64,000 nt of DNA from Yamagishiella unicocca (GCA_003116995.1 BDSL01000153.1:62001-126000), one strand, 5' to 3'. Positions 24,176 through 36,019 are shown, numbered from the stretch's first letter. The notes: generated by a model from the letters alone, not told the origin. Numbers and translations: made by a program.

Positions 24176-24288
24176 GACGAGGTGGCCGAGCGGTCTAAGG
24201 CGCTAGTTTCAGAACTATCTGGTGCAGTATCAGGAAGGAAACCTACTAGTCCGTAAGGGCGCGGAGGATTCAGATCCCGTCCTCGTCA
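24176..24288 (+). tRNA. tRNA-Leu(CAG)-like sequence with intron and degenerate T-arm
   Basis: The acceptor stem pairs GACGAGG with CCTCGTC. The D-arm is GCC...GGC with a perfect A box (TGGCCGAGCGG). The anticodon stem CTAGT pairs with ACTAG around TT-CAG-A, with a 30-nt intron (24214-24243) at the canonical site. A class II variable arm follows. The T-arm is abnormal: GCGGAGGATTCAGATCCCGT is three bases too long and does not form a five-pair stem with a seven-base loop. It is probably a pseudogene or tRNA-derived repeat; a functional gene is less likely. Confidence 0.5.
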
Positions 24289-24299
24289 GCTGAGGAGAG

Positions 24300-26690
24300 G
24301 GATTTTGGCATGCCGGATGCGTCGAGCGGCCCAACCATGGGCCCGAATGTGCTGTCCACGGCCGGGCTCAGAAAGGGATGGAGATGAGGCACACCTGGCA
24401 GCAAGATCGGCAATTCAGGCAGCTTCGAAATGTAAGGGTAGGGGAGTAGTGGGATACAGGGTACAAGGGTGACAGGGCACGGCGAATCGCAGCAGGCTCG
24501 CAACGTGCCGCCATGAAGCGCGCTGGGCTGGGGATTGTGGAAGCACGGTTTGTCCGAACGCAAACGTCCGCAGCCACCAGCGTGGCCCTGATAGCCTTTG
24601 AAACCAGCACAAATTCGAAGCTGCCGTTGGTTGGCATCGTCGTTGTGCCGAGAGCCAGGTCCTCGCCAGGACGCCGACTGCAGCACAGCAGCCTGCTGCT
24701 GTCGCCTCCACGAGAGCATCTAGTGGTCGTGTCCTTCCCAATCTTGCTGCAAGATGCAGGCAGCGCAGAAAGGTATGCAAAAGTAGTCCTACGCTACTTT
24801 TCTACTTCTTCCACCAGCCAAGAGAAGGCAGGCGGGCATCGTATTCTCGTTTGGTTGTGGTATTCAAGTTTTGGTTTCAACCAAGGTTGCCTGGTTTGTA
24901 AGCAATCCAAGATGCGCCAACTACAAGGCCTGTGGAAGCTCACGGCACGGCGACAGAAAACTATATTGTTTAGGTATTCAGCGTGTACTCAGACTAACAT
25001 ATCGCACTAAATTATTTTGTGCCGCATGCGCACTGGACGGTTAGGCTACCGGTAATTACCCGGTGAACGACACAGTCATGAAGTTCCTCATCGCAGACTA
25101 TTCAAGACGCCGAATCGCAAACTATTTAAGGCATAGATTCCCACGAAGGATCAATATCTTCTTCGTAACATGACAGCCGGGCAGCCGCACAGGCGGGTGC
25201 TGCTGGTGCGCATGTTGGCGGTGCTGACGGCCAAGCGGGTGGCGAACGAGGACCCGTGAGTCCACTTCGCGGCGCTGCTAGCTGCTGGCGCTGCTGGTCC
25301 TGGTGGAGGCGGTGGACGTGTGGCTGACGTCGGGGCTGCCCTGACCGTGTGGTGTCCGCGGCGTCGGTGGCGGGCCGAGCTGGGCCGAGCCTCCTCACGC
25401 TGGGTGTCAGGAACGATGCCGGCGATGCTGTAGGGAGAAGTCAGTGGGAAAGACGGACCTGCGTTTCACGCTGAAACTTGTCATTTCCGGAACGCAGAGG
25501 CTTTACACTATGAAAGCGAAATGAAAGCATTATGTGTGAACATGTACTGTAATGAGAGAAACCAGCGCTTTGCACAGCAATCACGTTGCGAACCGTGCAA
25601 GCATGCAAGCATAGCCACAACGCAGGTAAACAGCAATATTACCATCGCCCATTTAAATCGATCACCTTCCTTGACATCATCGATGTATCTACGTCTCCGA
25701 TACGGATGCAGAAGTTGCGTCGGACATTGGTAACTTGGCCCCGCCGGCAGCGGTGTATGCATGCAGTGTGGCCGGCACAGGCACAGCTGGTAGATAGCTC
25801 AGGCAGCCCCGGCGTTTGAGGTAGGCGGCGCACGCAGGGGGCTCAGGTGGGAAGCTCAGCAGGCACCTGTAACCGTTCAGGCGGCGGCAGCGCACGCGGA
25901 CGGATACAGGCCGTGTACGTGGGGCAGAGGGCGGCGGCGCAAACAGCGTGCGCAGCAATAATTTTTGCTGCCGCGGGCGGGCATCACCTGCTAAAAACCG
26001 TAAATGGACGTACGTATTGCACGGCATTTTTGGGTGCTGTGTGTTTGGGGCGCGGACTTAATAGCGTATCGATCCTCGGGGCACGCTTTGGTGTTTAGTT
26101 TACCACTGCATGTACGCGCCCTGTACCAAGTTGCATGTCGAACGGCCGCCGTTGCCTTTCATGGTTGGGGCTGCGGCGCCCCTCAGGGCCTGGCCTGCGC
26201 CCCGCCTGCAGGCCAGGCAATGGCCAGGCAATGGCGGAGGGACGTGCGGACTTGACAGCGTATCGACTCTTGCGGCGCGCTTTGGAGGTCGGGAGCCACC
26301 ACATTACCTCCGGTAGCACAGAGAGTTCGATGCAACGCTATACGTGCTGAACTGGCATTGTTTGCCTAGCAACTGCTCTGTATATTTGTACTTAGGAGCG
26401 GCAGGAGAGAAGCGACTATAGCTTCTAAGTTAGGTTATGTAAGGCAGCCGTACGGCTTGCCATACTGACCCGATCACCGGGTCAGACTGTCTTTGTATTT
26501 ATTCCTTACCTACTCAATAGTTCGGCATCCTGCCTTCACTATTGGAGCTCTTTATTGCTCTCTACTCTTCCCCCCGCCCGCCCTAGTGTTCCCGCGTCGA
26601 CAGCCCCCCACACACAGATCGGTTTTGCTCGAAGAACGACAGCACAACAGGACAGTGGACGGAGCAGGCGCCCTTATAGCACAAATATGA
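24300..26690. other. Gene-poor region
   Basis: No complete gene was recognised. One short plus-strand piece at 25170-25256 starts with ATG and encodes RVLLVRMLAVLTAKRVANED before a good donor (CC|GTGAGTCC). It could be a stray exon. Open frames near 24270-25010 exist on both strands but match nothing known. Confidence 0.35.
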
Positions 26691-26778
26691 CAGCATTGTC
26701 AGCGCGGCCTAAATATGGCCAGTCTGTCTGTGTTAGGAGTTTCCCGGTGACCCGGACGAACCCCAGTTGAGGAGGGGT

Positions 26779-26812
26779 TGTTGTAATCGTTACAGTGGGC
26801 TCCAGACCTTAA
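26779..26812 (-). mobile_element. Transposon 3'-end motif, reversed copy
   Basis: On the minus strand it reads GGTCTGGAGCCCACTGTAACG followed by ATTACAACAAC. This is the same terminal signature found at 34868-34945, 37001-37075, 49618-49680 and, reversed, at 35052-35122. Confidence 0.6.
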
Positions 26813-26829
26813 AAGGGGTGTTGTGCCGC

Positions 26830-29200
26830 TGGCACTTTTTTCGGGTTTGCCCTTTGGGGGCGTTGTCAAGGCGCTTAGGGCGCAGCGTGTTAGGTGTTTT
26901 CGTTCCGCGTGTTGTTTTTCCGCCGTGCCAGTGTGGCCGCGCTGGACTGCGCGTTCGAGCGCAGTCACCATTTTTTGCCGACTCCAGCACGCCGCTCCCC
27001 AATCATTGACAATCCTTTCCTTGGTGCTAGGCTAGCTAGGCAAGCCGATAAGACGGCTATAGTACATAACTGATCTAAGTTGCGAATGTAATGTCCGCGA
27101 TAAGTACCCGGTATGGTTACCCACGGGCGTGTAGCTTTCCTTGCGTACGGGCTGTCCTGAAACTGTGCCGGAACATTGCAAATCTTTCACGGCCTACAAC
27201 GTTAACAGTAGTGGCATTATACGAAGTAAATATATAAATATGTTGCCGTCGATAGCAACAGGTCGTGCGTTGCGTTAAACGCGACTCGCGTTGCCAGCAA
27301 AATTGGCACCTGGGTTCCTTTTTCTTTGTCCGGCCCTTGGATTGTGATACTCTCCGTCATTTCATCACCAATCAATATTATTATATATACGCCGCATTGT
27401 GAACTTCTGCAAGCGGCGCGGCAACCACCGACCCGACCCCCCGCACCACAGGGTGACTACGACGACCCACGGGTCGCGGCCACGTGCGGGATCGTCGACA
27501 GGCGGGCCAACCTACCTGGAGGCTGCTGAACTAGTGATTGTCGGGACTAATGGGGACATGCGTCAAACCCCAGCAGCGGTGGTGCTCTCGCCGCTCATGC
27601 GCTCCGGAAAGAGGTTATGGCTGACTCAGGGGACGGCGCGGAAAGTACTGTGGAACTGACGGCTAAGCCGCCATACCTAAACGGATTTCGGGGTGGCCGG
27701 GTCATGACGCGAGCTTAAACGAACGCCCTTCGATCCGCATGATTGTTCAGGGGTTAAGGCTGCCGTTGCAACTGTCCTAATGGCACGCTTTGCTGGGCGT
27801 TTTAGGGTAAGCAGGGTGATGGCGGTGCACGGCGGTGCGGCCCCGGCCAAGCATGGCCCTCTAGTTGGCATTTATTGCGATTAGATGCATGGATTCTTTG
27901 TCGGCGCTATTTCAGTGGCCATTATGGCAGCTCTGGGCTGGTAGGTATTGGTTGGTCTACGTCGCTCTCTTTCGCTCCCTGCCTGTCTTCGGTTAGGTGG
28001 TGTTTTGTGTTGCAGGCTTGCAGCATGTTACACGTTGTGAAATTGTTGTCGCAATTGGGGTCTGCGCTTTCCTTAAGGCCCTTGACGAACCTACACAATG
28101 GACATGCATACATTTGCATCTGGTCTCACGGCAGTGGCGGTCACCTGAGTTACACCTTGCTTACAGCGCGCCAAGCGCTGCCAAGCGTGAAGTAACTATG
28201 GCATAAGGGAAGAAGTAAGTTCCAAAGCCGCTGTGAGACGCTTTTTCCCCGGACCGCGAGAACTTGCCGCGAGAGTCAGGGTCAGTATGCAATATTTCGC
28301 CGACATACACTGTTTTGCATTGTCATGCGTAAATACGGCTCATATGGCTAGGATGAAGCCTTGGCCATGAGATCCATCGTCATCTCGCAGCTGTCGCCGT
28401 ACAATGGCAACAGTTTCTCAGACATACAGTCGCACCTGTTCTTCGGTGGGTTATGGATGTAGGAATAGAGGGATGACATTACATAGCTGTTCGCGCTGTC
28501 AAATGAATTCGTTTAGGGTGACCTGAACACGGAATTCTGCCTTGCCCTTCTGCAGGCCCTCCGACTCAGCAGCAACCTTTCAAGATGTTACAACAACGTC
28601 TTTGCAACTACTTTGGCTTCATTCCGGATGGAGGTGCGCTTGTTCGACGTCTTGCACACTCCGATCCTGCCCGGTGGGAGTGCCTAACCTTCGACTAGAC
28701 TTAACCTGTTGCACTGCGTGGGTGCAATTGGGTTATATTTGTGGCTTTCTGCTGCTTCGCTCGTTAGCACGCTGCCGTTGTAAAGGCAAGCAGGCTATGG
28801 CGTACGCTGACGTCGGCTCAACTTTGCTGGTTCGTTCGTTACTGCAGGTGCAATACTTCTGCAGGTGCAATACTTCTGCAGGTACAATACTTAGGCAGGC
28901 ACAAATTACGATGAAACTACGCTACGGCGGCCGATAGGCGGTATGATTGCTCGGACCTTCAGGTGCCTTCATCAGGCTCAAGGTCTTGACTCAATTACAT
29001 AAATTAATGACTTTCGGCTGTTGATGCTATCCAACGCCCATATCACGAGAGGCTCAACTCGCAGTCGAAAACGCGGCTCTGGGATGACCTTAGTTTGGCC
29101 TGTGCGCTGGACCATGCCCCAATGCAACAGTACACTGAGTGCTGTTCAGTGCTTGGTGTACTACATCATCACACGTGCCGCCATTCGCCGCGGCTGGGAG
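26830..29200. other. Gene-poor, lower-GC region
   Basis: No exon pair, domain or RNA gene could be supported. A 17-bp unit (CTGCAGGTGCAATACTT) is repeated three times at 28842-28892. Confidence 0.4.
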
Positions 29201-29220
29201 CGAGGCTGGCGTTTTTCCCT

Positions 29221-29345
29221 GCAGGCCGGCAGGGTACGTACGATCGCGCGCTGGCGGCGCTGGACATCTGGCGCTTTATCATCAGGTAGGCCTCGCCTGA
29301 CTCAGAGAAGCTGTAGGTCGGGGACGGAGCTGTCGGTCGGGGCCG
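29221..29345 (+). pseudogene. Fragment homologous to the tail of the (Ser-Pro)n repeats
   Basis: It encodes TYDRALAALDIWRFIIR and continues GTAGGCCTCGCCTGACTCAGAGAA, CTGTAGGTC and GGGACGGAG. The same exon-plus-flank occurs at 30369-30475 and 31616-31720. It is the first, truncated member of a tandem family. Confidence 0.55.
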
Positions 29346-29862
29346 GATAGTTGTTAGTTAGTTATTGCCGGTACCTAGCTCTATCTGCTGACCAGTTCCT
29401 CATTTCAGCCCTGCTGCCTCCTTTCCGATATCCCTTCCGTTTCTGTTGCCACTTTACAGCCATCACCTGCCTCTGCCGCCGTCGCCGGACTGCCCAGTCC
29501 AGCGCCGCCGGTGGATTCATAGCAGCTTAACATAACGGCCACACCACTACCGCCGACCGAGCCACTGCCAGGCCCGCTTCCCGCCGACGAGATCTGCCGC
29601 CCCGAACGAAGCCGCCGTCGCACGCACCGTCCAGACCTATCTCACGCCGTCCCTTTGATTGGGAGCAAGGTGAGTTTCTGCACTGCTTGCCGGATCGGTG
29701 CGTTGGTTGTTGTTGTAGCGGTTACAGTTGGTTGTGTTAGTTGATTGAGGTATCGGAGCAAGGCCATCGCCGTAACATGGCTGGTAGGTCGTCATGCATA
29801 GCCACACCATACGCAGCTTCAAAGCCTTCGACACGTACACACATACGGTGGCATGCGTCGCC

Positions 29863-30440
29863 GCCGCCAGAGCCGCCCTCTCCCTCACCGCCGCCATCCC
29901 CGCCGCCGTCTCCTTCACCGCCGCCGTCGCCACCCTCGCCACCTGCACCCCGGACGAGGGAGGGACCACTACTGCGACGATCTGTGTCTGCAAGGGCGGG
30001 CCGCCGCCGTCGCCACCCTCGCCGCCGCCAGAGCCGCCGCCGCCGCCTCCATCACCGTCGCCGCCTCCGTCACCTCCTCAACCTCCCTCGCCACCATCGC
30101 CGCCCCCGCTGCCACCTTCGCCCCCGGCACCGCCTCCGCTGCCCCATACACCGCCTTTACCACCACCGTCGCCGCCATCACCACCATCACCGTCTCCATC
30201 GATCGCCTCCATCGCCTCCTCCGCCGCCGTCGCCGCCGTCGCCGCCGCCAGCGCCGCCCTCTCCCTCACCGCCGCCATCCCCGCCGCCCTCTCCCTCACC
30301 GCCGCCATCCCCGCCGCCGTCTCCTTCACCGCCGCCGTCGCCACCCTCGCCGCCGCCAGAGCAGGCAGGGTACGATCGCGCGCTGGCGGCGCTGGACAGC
30401 CGGCGCTCATACATCAGCGTGCTTGAGGTAGGCCTCGCCT
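29863..30440 (+). pseudogene. Hydroxyproline-rich (Ser-Pro)n wall-protein-like tract, copy 1
   Basis: It encodes long SPPPSPPPSP and PPSPPPPPSP runs, as in pherophorin and VSP-type wall glycoproteins, ending EQAGYDRALAALDSRRSYIS. The proline-rich reading switches frame twice (near 29945-30000 and near 30180-30215) without splice sites that would explain it. No pherophorin globular domain flanks it. This fits a decayed gene or duplicated exon better than an intact gene. Plus strand is inferred from the SP codons. Confidence 0.5.
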
Positions 30441-32340
30441 GACTCAGAGAACCTGTAGGTCTGGGACGGAGTTAGGATAGTAGCTAGGATGCCGCCTGTT
30501 GCTTGCCTGCCTGTCCACAGCGCGCGTTCTGACTTGCTCGCACCGCGTGCGGGTGCCGTGGATCGATCGGGCGGGGCAAGATATCTGCTGCACTGTTCAG
30601 CCAGCACTTCAGCAGCCGCCAGCCAACCGGCACTTCAGCCTGTCAGCCATCCGTACAGCAGCAGCCGTCATCAGCTAGCTTCCTTGCAGCAGGAAGCCAG
30701 CCTCCGGTGCAGCAGTGGTCTTGCCCCGCCCTTCGTCCCGGCGTACCCGGGATCGGTTCCAAGCCACTGTTGTCGTCAAACCACCGTTGCCGTCACTTGC
30801 ATATCCTGCTGCTTTAGTTTTAGCGCTCCCCATGGCTCAATAGATGTACCAATGTCGCTACATGCATACGATGGCTGGAGTACTGCCGCTAACTACTGCT
30901 GCATCCCCCTACCTCCATCCTCCGTTTTCGCCCTCCCGCCTACATCGCCCGAGGCCTCCCGCCGTACGCCACCTGCACCCCGGACGAGGGAGGGACCACT
31001 ACTGCGACGATCTGTGTCTGCAAGGGCGGGCCGCCGCCGTCGCCACCCTCGCCGCCGCCAGAGCCGCCGCCGCCGCCTCCATCACCGTCGCCGCCTCCGT
31101 CACCTCCTCAACCTCCCTCGCCACCATCGCCGCCCCCGCTGCCACCTTCGCCCCCGGCACCGCCTCCGCTGCCCCATACACCGCCTTTACCACCACCGTC
31201 GCCGCCATCACCACCATCACCGTCTCCATCGATCGCCTCCATCGCCTCCTCCGCCGTCGCCGCCGTCGCCGCCGCCAGAGCTGCCCTCTCCCTCACCGCC
31301 GCCATCCCCGCCGCCGTCTCCTTCACCGCCGCCGTCGCCACCCTCGCCACCATCGCCGCCCCCGCTGCCACCTTCGCCCCCGGCACCGCCTCCGCTGCCC
31401 CATACACCGCCTTTACCACCACCGTCGCCGCCATCACCACCATCACCGTCTCCATCGATCGCCTCCATCGCCTCCTCCGCCGCCGTCGCCGCCGCCAGCG
31501 CCGCCCTCTCCCTCACCGCCGCCATCCCCGCAGCCCTCTCCCTCACCGCCGCCATCCCCGCCGCCGTCTCCTTCACCGCCGCCGTCGCCACCCTCGCCGC
31601 CGCCAGAGCAGGCAGGGTACGATCGCGCGCTGGCGGCGCTGGACAGCCGGCGCTCATACATCAGCGTGCTTGAGGTAGGCCTCGCCTGACTCAGAGAACC
31701 TGTAGGTCTGGGACGGAGTTAGGATAGTAGCTAGGATGCCGCCTGTTGCTTGCCTGCCTGTCCACAGCGCGCGTTCTGACTTGCTCGCACCGCGTGCGGG
31801 TGCCGTGGATCGATCGGGCGGGGCAAGATATCTGCTGCACTGTTCAGCCAGCACTTCAGCAGCCGCCAGCCAACCGGCACTTCAGCCTGTCAGCCATCCG
31901 TACAGCAGCAGCCGTCATCAGCCAGCTTCCTTGCAGCAGGAAGCCAGCCTCCGGTGCAGCAGTGGTCTTGCCCCGCCCTTCGTCCCGGCGTACTCGCGAT
32001 CGGTTCCAAGCCACTGTTGTCGTCAAACCACCGTTGCCGTCACTTGCATATCCTGCTGCTTTAGGTTTAGCGTTAGTTCCCCATGACTGAATAGATGTAC
32101 CAATGTCGCTACATACGATCTGGACTACTACTGCTGCATGCATGCCTCTACCTCCATCCTCCGTTTTCGCTCCCCCGCCTACCTACATCGCCTACCTACA
32201 TCGCTCCCCCGCCTACCTTCCTCGCCCGAGGCCTCCCGCCGTACGTCGCGCGCCGAGATCCTGCGTACGTGCACCTGCACCCCGGACGGACGGAGGGACC
32301 ACTACCGCGATGATCTGTGCTTGCAAGGGCGGGCGCGAGG
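29940..32340 (+). repeat. Tandem segmental duplication, unit about 1.25 kb
   Basis: 30420-30860 and 31667-32110 are nearly identical, including the block starting GCCGCCTGTTGCTTGCCTGC. The GATGTACCAATGTCGCTACAT element appears at about 30842 and 32094. Length differences come from the proline-rich core. Confidence 0.85.
30971..31690 (+). pseudogene. Hydroxyproline-rich (Ser-Pro)n wall-protein-like tract, copy 2
   Basis: A tandem copy of the preceding tract, offset by 1.03 kb at its start and about 1.25 kb at its end because of internal expansion. It has the same opening (CTPDEGG...ICVCKGG in one frame), the same SPP-rich core with frame switches, and the same ending EQAGYDRALAALDSRRSYIS. A third, strongly shortened start lies near 32270. 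Confidence 0.5.
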
Positions 32341-32399
32341 GTGACCTTCGCCGCCGCATTCCGTCATACGTGGCTGCCCACCCGCGCATGCCCACCTGC

Positions 32400-33590
32400 T
32401 GGTGACCATCTACGGAGGCGGCTTCGTTCTGTCTCTGCGAATGAAGTGCGTGCGTGCATGCAGTGCTCTGGCCGTTGCCCTGGTCCATCCGCTCCGATAC
32501 GGGAGATCAGAGACGGCTCCTATCTGTATGTGTGCTTGACGGCAGCGGGCTGCGGCTCGCTGGGCCTTTCTTCTGCTAATGCGGCACTGGCTGGTGGTGA
32601 CGGCGGCGGCCCCGACGTCAAGGGGAGTAGTTATGTCGTCCCCGCCGTGTTAGGTATGCGGCTCGGTGGAGCGAGGCGATGGCATCTATCGCTGGATGGC
32701 AGTGTGCGTGTATCGTTCAGGAACTGCATACATGTTGCGTGGCAGCACGGGCGCTGCTGATGGGAAGAGGAGTCATGGGCGCAGCAGTGGCACGACGATT
32801 AAACATTGACCGCATCACCAGCAGCATCAGACGGTGGAGCGCTGTCGCACAAATGGACGGCCCCGCCGGCATCGTACGTGGCGCAATGCCTGCTGCGCGT
32901 TAACGCCGTTTCACAGTAATGCGCGCACATGGCTGAAGGGTTGCCCGCCATGGTGTGCGTGCGTACCCACCGCACGTCGAGCCTGGTGATGCCATAGATA
33001 TTACAGTGGGTTCCGACCACTCACGACCTCCATGTATGTGATGTCCGGACCGAGAGCCATCGGGCAATGTGTCGCTGACCATTGAAGTAGAGAAAAGGAC
33101 GGAAGGACAGAGGGTCCGGTAGTGGTGACATAGAGCGTAGAGCGGGCCTGGTCGCCACTGGAGCCGGTGTGTGCAATAATGTCACTGCCAGTGACATGAG
33201 GACCCATATTGGCGCAATAAGCCACACATTTAAATGGGGGGGTAAGGGGGAAATCATGGTGGTTGGACAGAAACGGCCGGAAGGCCGGCCCTTTGATTGT
33301 CGTACAGTCAGCCAAGGACGACGACGCAGAATCATCAGCACGTTGCACATGCAGCCCCGGTGGTGGCAGCGGTGACTCAATCCGTATGTGAGCAGCAGCA
33401 AGGCTGGCTGCCGTCTCTGTATCCTCGACTAGTAGGAATGGGACTGCCCGTTCGTCCCTGGGCTGCTCAGTGTCATCACAAATCTTAGGTACCGATGAAT
33501 ATTCAAGAGGAAATGGCGTTAAAAAACGCCGTCATCCTGTTGAATCCCCTATACTACCTTATTTCCATCTGGCGTTTGCCTAGTCGAATC
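32400..33590. other. No gene recognised
   Basis: Short open frames only. A weak reversed copy of the transposon end (TATTACAGTGGGTTCCGACC) lies at 32999-33020. Confidence 0.35.
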
Positions 33591-33593
33591 CTT

Positions 33594-34335
33594 GCAACCC
33601 AGGGTCATCGTCGTAACGCACAGTGTATCGACAACGATGCTGCCCGTGGACCTGCCAGCTGCACGGTGGCTCTACTCACGCGACAGCTGCAGGGTGTCCC
33701 ACGTGCTGTTTCGGACCACATAGCCCGTATTCGAACGCGCCTTCCAAAGCTGTCAAAACCGTTTGATGAGAAACTAGCGTGCCATGCCTAGCCATGCCAT
33801 GGCTAGCGTGCCATGCCTATCCTCCGCCTCACCTCATAGCTCCAGTAGCTGTGACTCCGCGATCCAGTCGCTGCTCGCCGTCCCCAGCGTCCCTGCAACC
33901 TGTGGAATGTGCAAGGCCCATGGCAGCTCTTTACAGGGACCGGCTCGCACACACTGCCTCCCAACGCGCCGCGGCCCCCTGGTTCTTCCCACCAGGACTA
34001 CGGCATAGCGCAGCTACTCAAAGCGAGGGACCTTGCGGATCGCACCATGGATGGCGTACCGTACCTGTGAGGAGGTTGCGGCGGTTTGGTCCTTATTTTT
34101 GTGGTGATATGGATTTGGAGAGGGTGGGCAAAATGGCGATGAGGCGGAGGACATAGGCAGGGTGTGGACACAAGACCACCCGGGGCTCCCTTCCCTGCAA
34201 GGCGGACGGTTCCTCAGCACCAACTATTCCTCCATCCGCACCGTGACCACCTTCCTAGACCAATTCTCCGACACCACCATCACCTACCGCACTACCGGCA
34301 CCCACAACCTCGCCTAGGGCCCCGGTGGCCACCCC
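33594..34335 (+). mobile_element. 5' part of a GIY-YIG-encoding transposable element
   Basis: It consists of three modules that recur, rearranged, at 22925-23705. It leads directly into the GIY-YIG open frame. No terminal repeats or target duplication could be defined. Confidence 0.55.
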
Positions 34336-34340
34336 CCACC

Positions 34341-34922
34341 GTCTACGTGGCGTTCTTCCTGGGCGCTCTGCACCGGGGCTACGTGGGCCAGTCCAAACAT
34401 ACGCCTATCACGCGCCTCCAGCAGCATGTTCGTACCGCAGCCGCAGCCGCGGTCGCCGGCGCGACGCTCCCACAATTCCATCGGCTCATCTGGGGCCATG
34501 GTATCTCCCTCATCCTGCTCCTCCTTGAGTGCGTCCCCCGAGTCGATGTAGAGCCAAAAACGATTGATGCACTGTTTGCGGAACAACAACAACAATTACA
34601 ACAACAATATTACCGCACTAGCAGCAACTGTTACGCTGGGTTCCAGATACACAGGCGAAGAAAGACCGAGATACCACCAAGAACTCCGAACAGCGACAAC
34701 CACCACCCATTAGCCCAGATGGCCCAATACGCCAACTTCAGCCAAACAAACCCTCGTCCCAGCGCGGTCGGCAGAACGTCACTGCAAGCCTACAACAATA
34801 ACCTTCCACCTGAGATCCCAGGCGAGTCCCACACCCAAACACCTCTTTCGTCCAGTTTCGTCTCCTGCAGTGTCAGGCGATGTGTCCGATGGTTCTACCT
34901 TCTGCCCTGGAGCCCACTGTAA
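34341..34922 (+). CDS. GIY-YIG endonuclease-like frame of a retroelement (Penelope-like candidate)
   Basis: The frame is open from at least 34164. It encodes VYVAFFLGALHRGYVGQSKH and then TRLQQH, with LLLLECVP downstream. This matches the GIY-YIG order: a VY strand, YVGQ about a dozen residues later, the catalytic Arg in TRxxxH, and a later Glu. A polyglutamine-rich tail follows. Chlamydomonas Penelope-like elements are known to carry GIY-YIG nucleases. No reverse transcriptase is visible nearby, so this is a fragment or non-autonomous copy. No convincing ATG start was identified. Confidence 0.5.
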   Translation, partial: VYVAFFLGALHRGYVGQSKHTPITRLQQHVRTAAAAAVAGATLPQFHRLIWGHGISLILLLLECVPRVDVEPKTIDALFAEQQQQLQQQYYRTSSNCYAGFQIHRRRKTEIPPRTPNSDNHHPLAQMAQYANFSQTNPRPSAVGRTSLQAYNNNLPPEIPGESHTQTPLSSSFVSCSVRRCVRWFYLLPWSPL

Positions 34923-34945
34923 CAGCTACTACTACCCAAACAAAC
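34868..34945 (+). mobile_element. Element 3' end, copy next to the GIY-YIG frame
   Basis: It contains CAGTGTCAGGCGATGTGTCC, GATGGTTCTACCTTCTG and CCCACTGTAACAGCTACTAC, ending in an ACTACTACC-type tail. The same block marks other copies in the window. Confidence 0.6.
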
Positions 34946-35051
34946 CGAGGAGGGAAGAGAGGAAAAGACAGAGAACCGTTCGGCAGGGACCTGATGAGAC
35001 CCCTCACCAGTCGCGGGACCAACACACACCATATGCAATAAACACATGTTA

Positions 35052-35240
35052 CAGTGGGCTCTAGACCCGAAGGTAGAGCTATCGGACACATCCTGTGTGT
35101 CCTGTGACGGCGACACAGGAACAAAAGGCCCATCCAGGCGAGACCACCGAAAACCCGAACGAGAGTCCAGAGCACAAACAGCGGCAACGGCAACCCGGAA
35201 GCTGAGACGTGCAAACATGTATACGTTTGTGTGCAACCTT
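35052..35240 (-). mobile_element. Element 3' end, inverted copy facing 34868-34945
   Basis: On the minus strand it reads ATGTGTCCGATAGCTCTACC, GGGTCTAGAGCCCACTGTAAC. With the plus-strand copy it forms a tail-to-tail pair about 105 bp apart. Confidence 0.6.
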
Positions 35241-35563
35241 CGTCAACCTAGCAGTCAGATAACACCGAAAGCTGCAAGGGGAATGGTGACCTTTGGTTTT
35301 GAGGCGCCTCACACCACCAGCAGGGTGGCTCTCACTGACTCGGCAATGACAGGCATTGTTACCATATCCAAAACAACACTGCAACAAAGATTGTTGTCCA
35401 TTCCGCCTACGCAAATTAACATGCAGCAGCATCGTTGACCTCATGCATCCCGTGGCTGCCGTACGCTCGGCCCAACCTGCTGTTGGGAGTCCCAACAGAT
35501 AGAGGAGCGTTAGGAAATCTGGTTCGACACAAAGTATCGGGCTTGCTTGTCGCCATAAATATA

Positions 35564-36011
35564 GGTGTATGTGAAATCATTATGCGAACACAGATACATT
35601 CCCAATAAAGGCTAGACCTGCGGTGTGCAGGTACTGCAGCTAGAGGGTCGTGACCGACCACCTTGCAGCGCACGGATGGACGCGAAACAACGATCAGGCG
35701 GTGCACGTCTCATGCCACCACGCTACTCCTCCTGTTTCCGTCGTCGCAGTTTGACTCTCTCGGCCGCCATGTCAAAATGGCGGGTCGCCGTCACCTCGCC
35801 CCGCCGCCGGGCCCCAGTGCCCCCCGACCATTGACTCCGCCACCAGCACTCGGCCGCGCCTCACACTCTTCCAGCTCGCTGGTGCCGCTTGGTAACATAC
35901 CACGCCCCCACGATAACGGTCGGTATCCGGGCTGGGACTGCGACGGACTACATTGCATCTTGCCTCATCACGTCCCATTCCGCCAACCCGTTTCTCCGTC
36001 TTACGCGCTGC
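35564..36011. repeat. 450-bp dispersed duplicate, copy 2 (see 16838-17289)
   Basis: Same orientation and nearly the same sequence as the first copy; similarity ends abruptly at TTACGCGCTGC. Flanking sequences differ, so the repeat boundaries are well defined by the comparison. Confidence 0.85.
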
Positions 36012-36019
36012 ACGTTATG

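Noticed and set aside
30489..31673. 394-codon plus-strand frame
   Set aside because: It mixes unrelated upstream sequence, Arg/His-rich shadow frames and SPP runs. The true proline frame changes within it, so it is not one gene.
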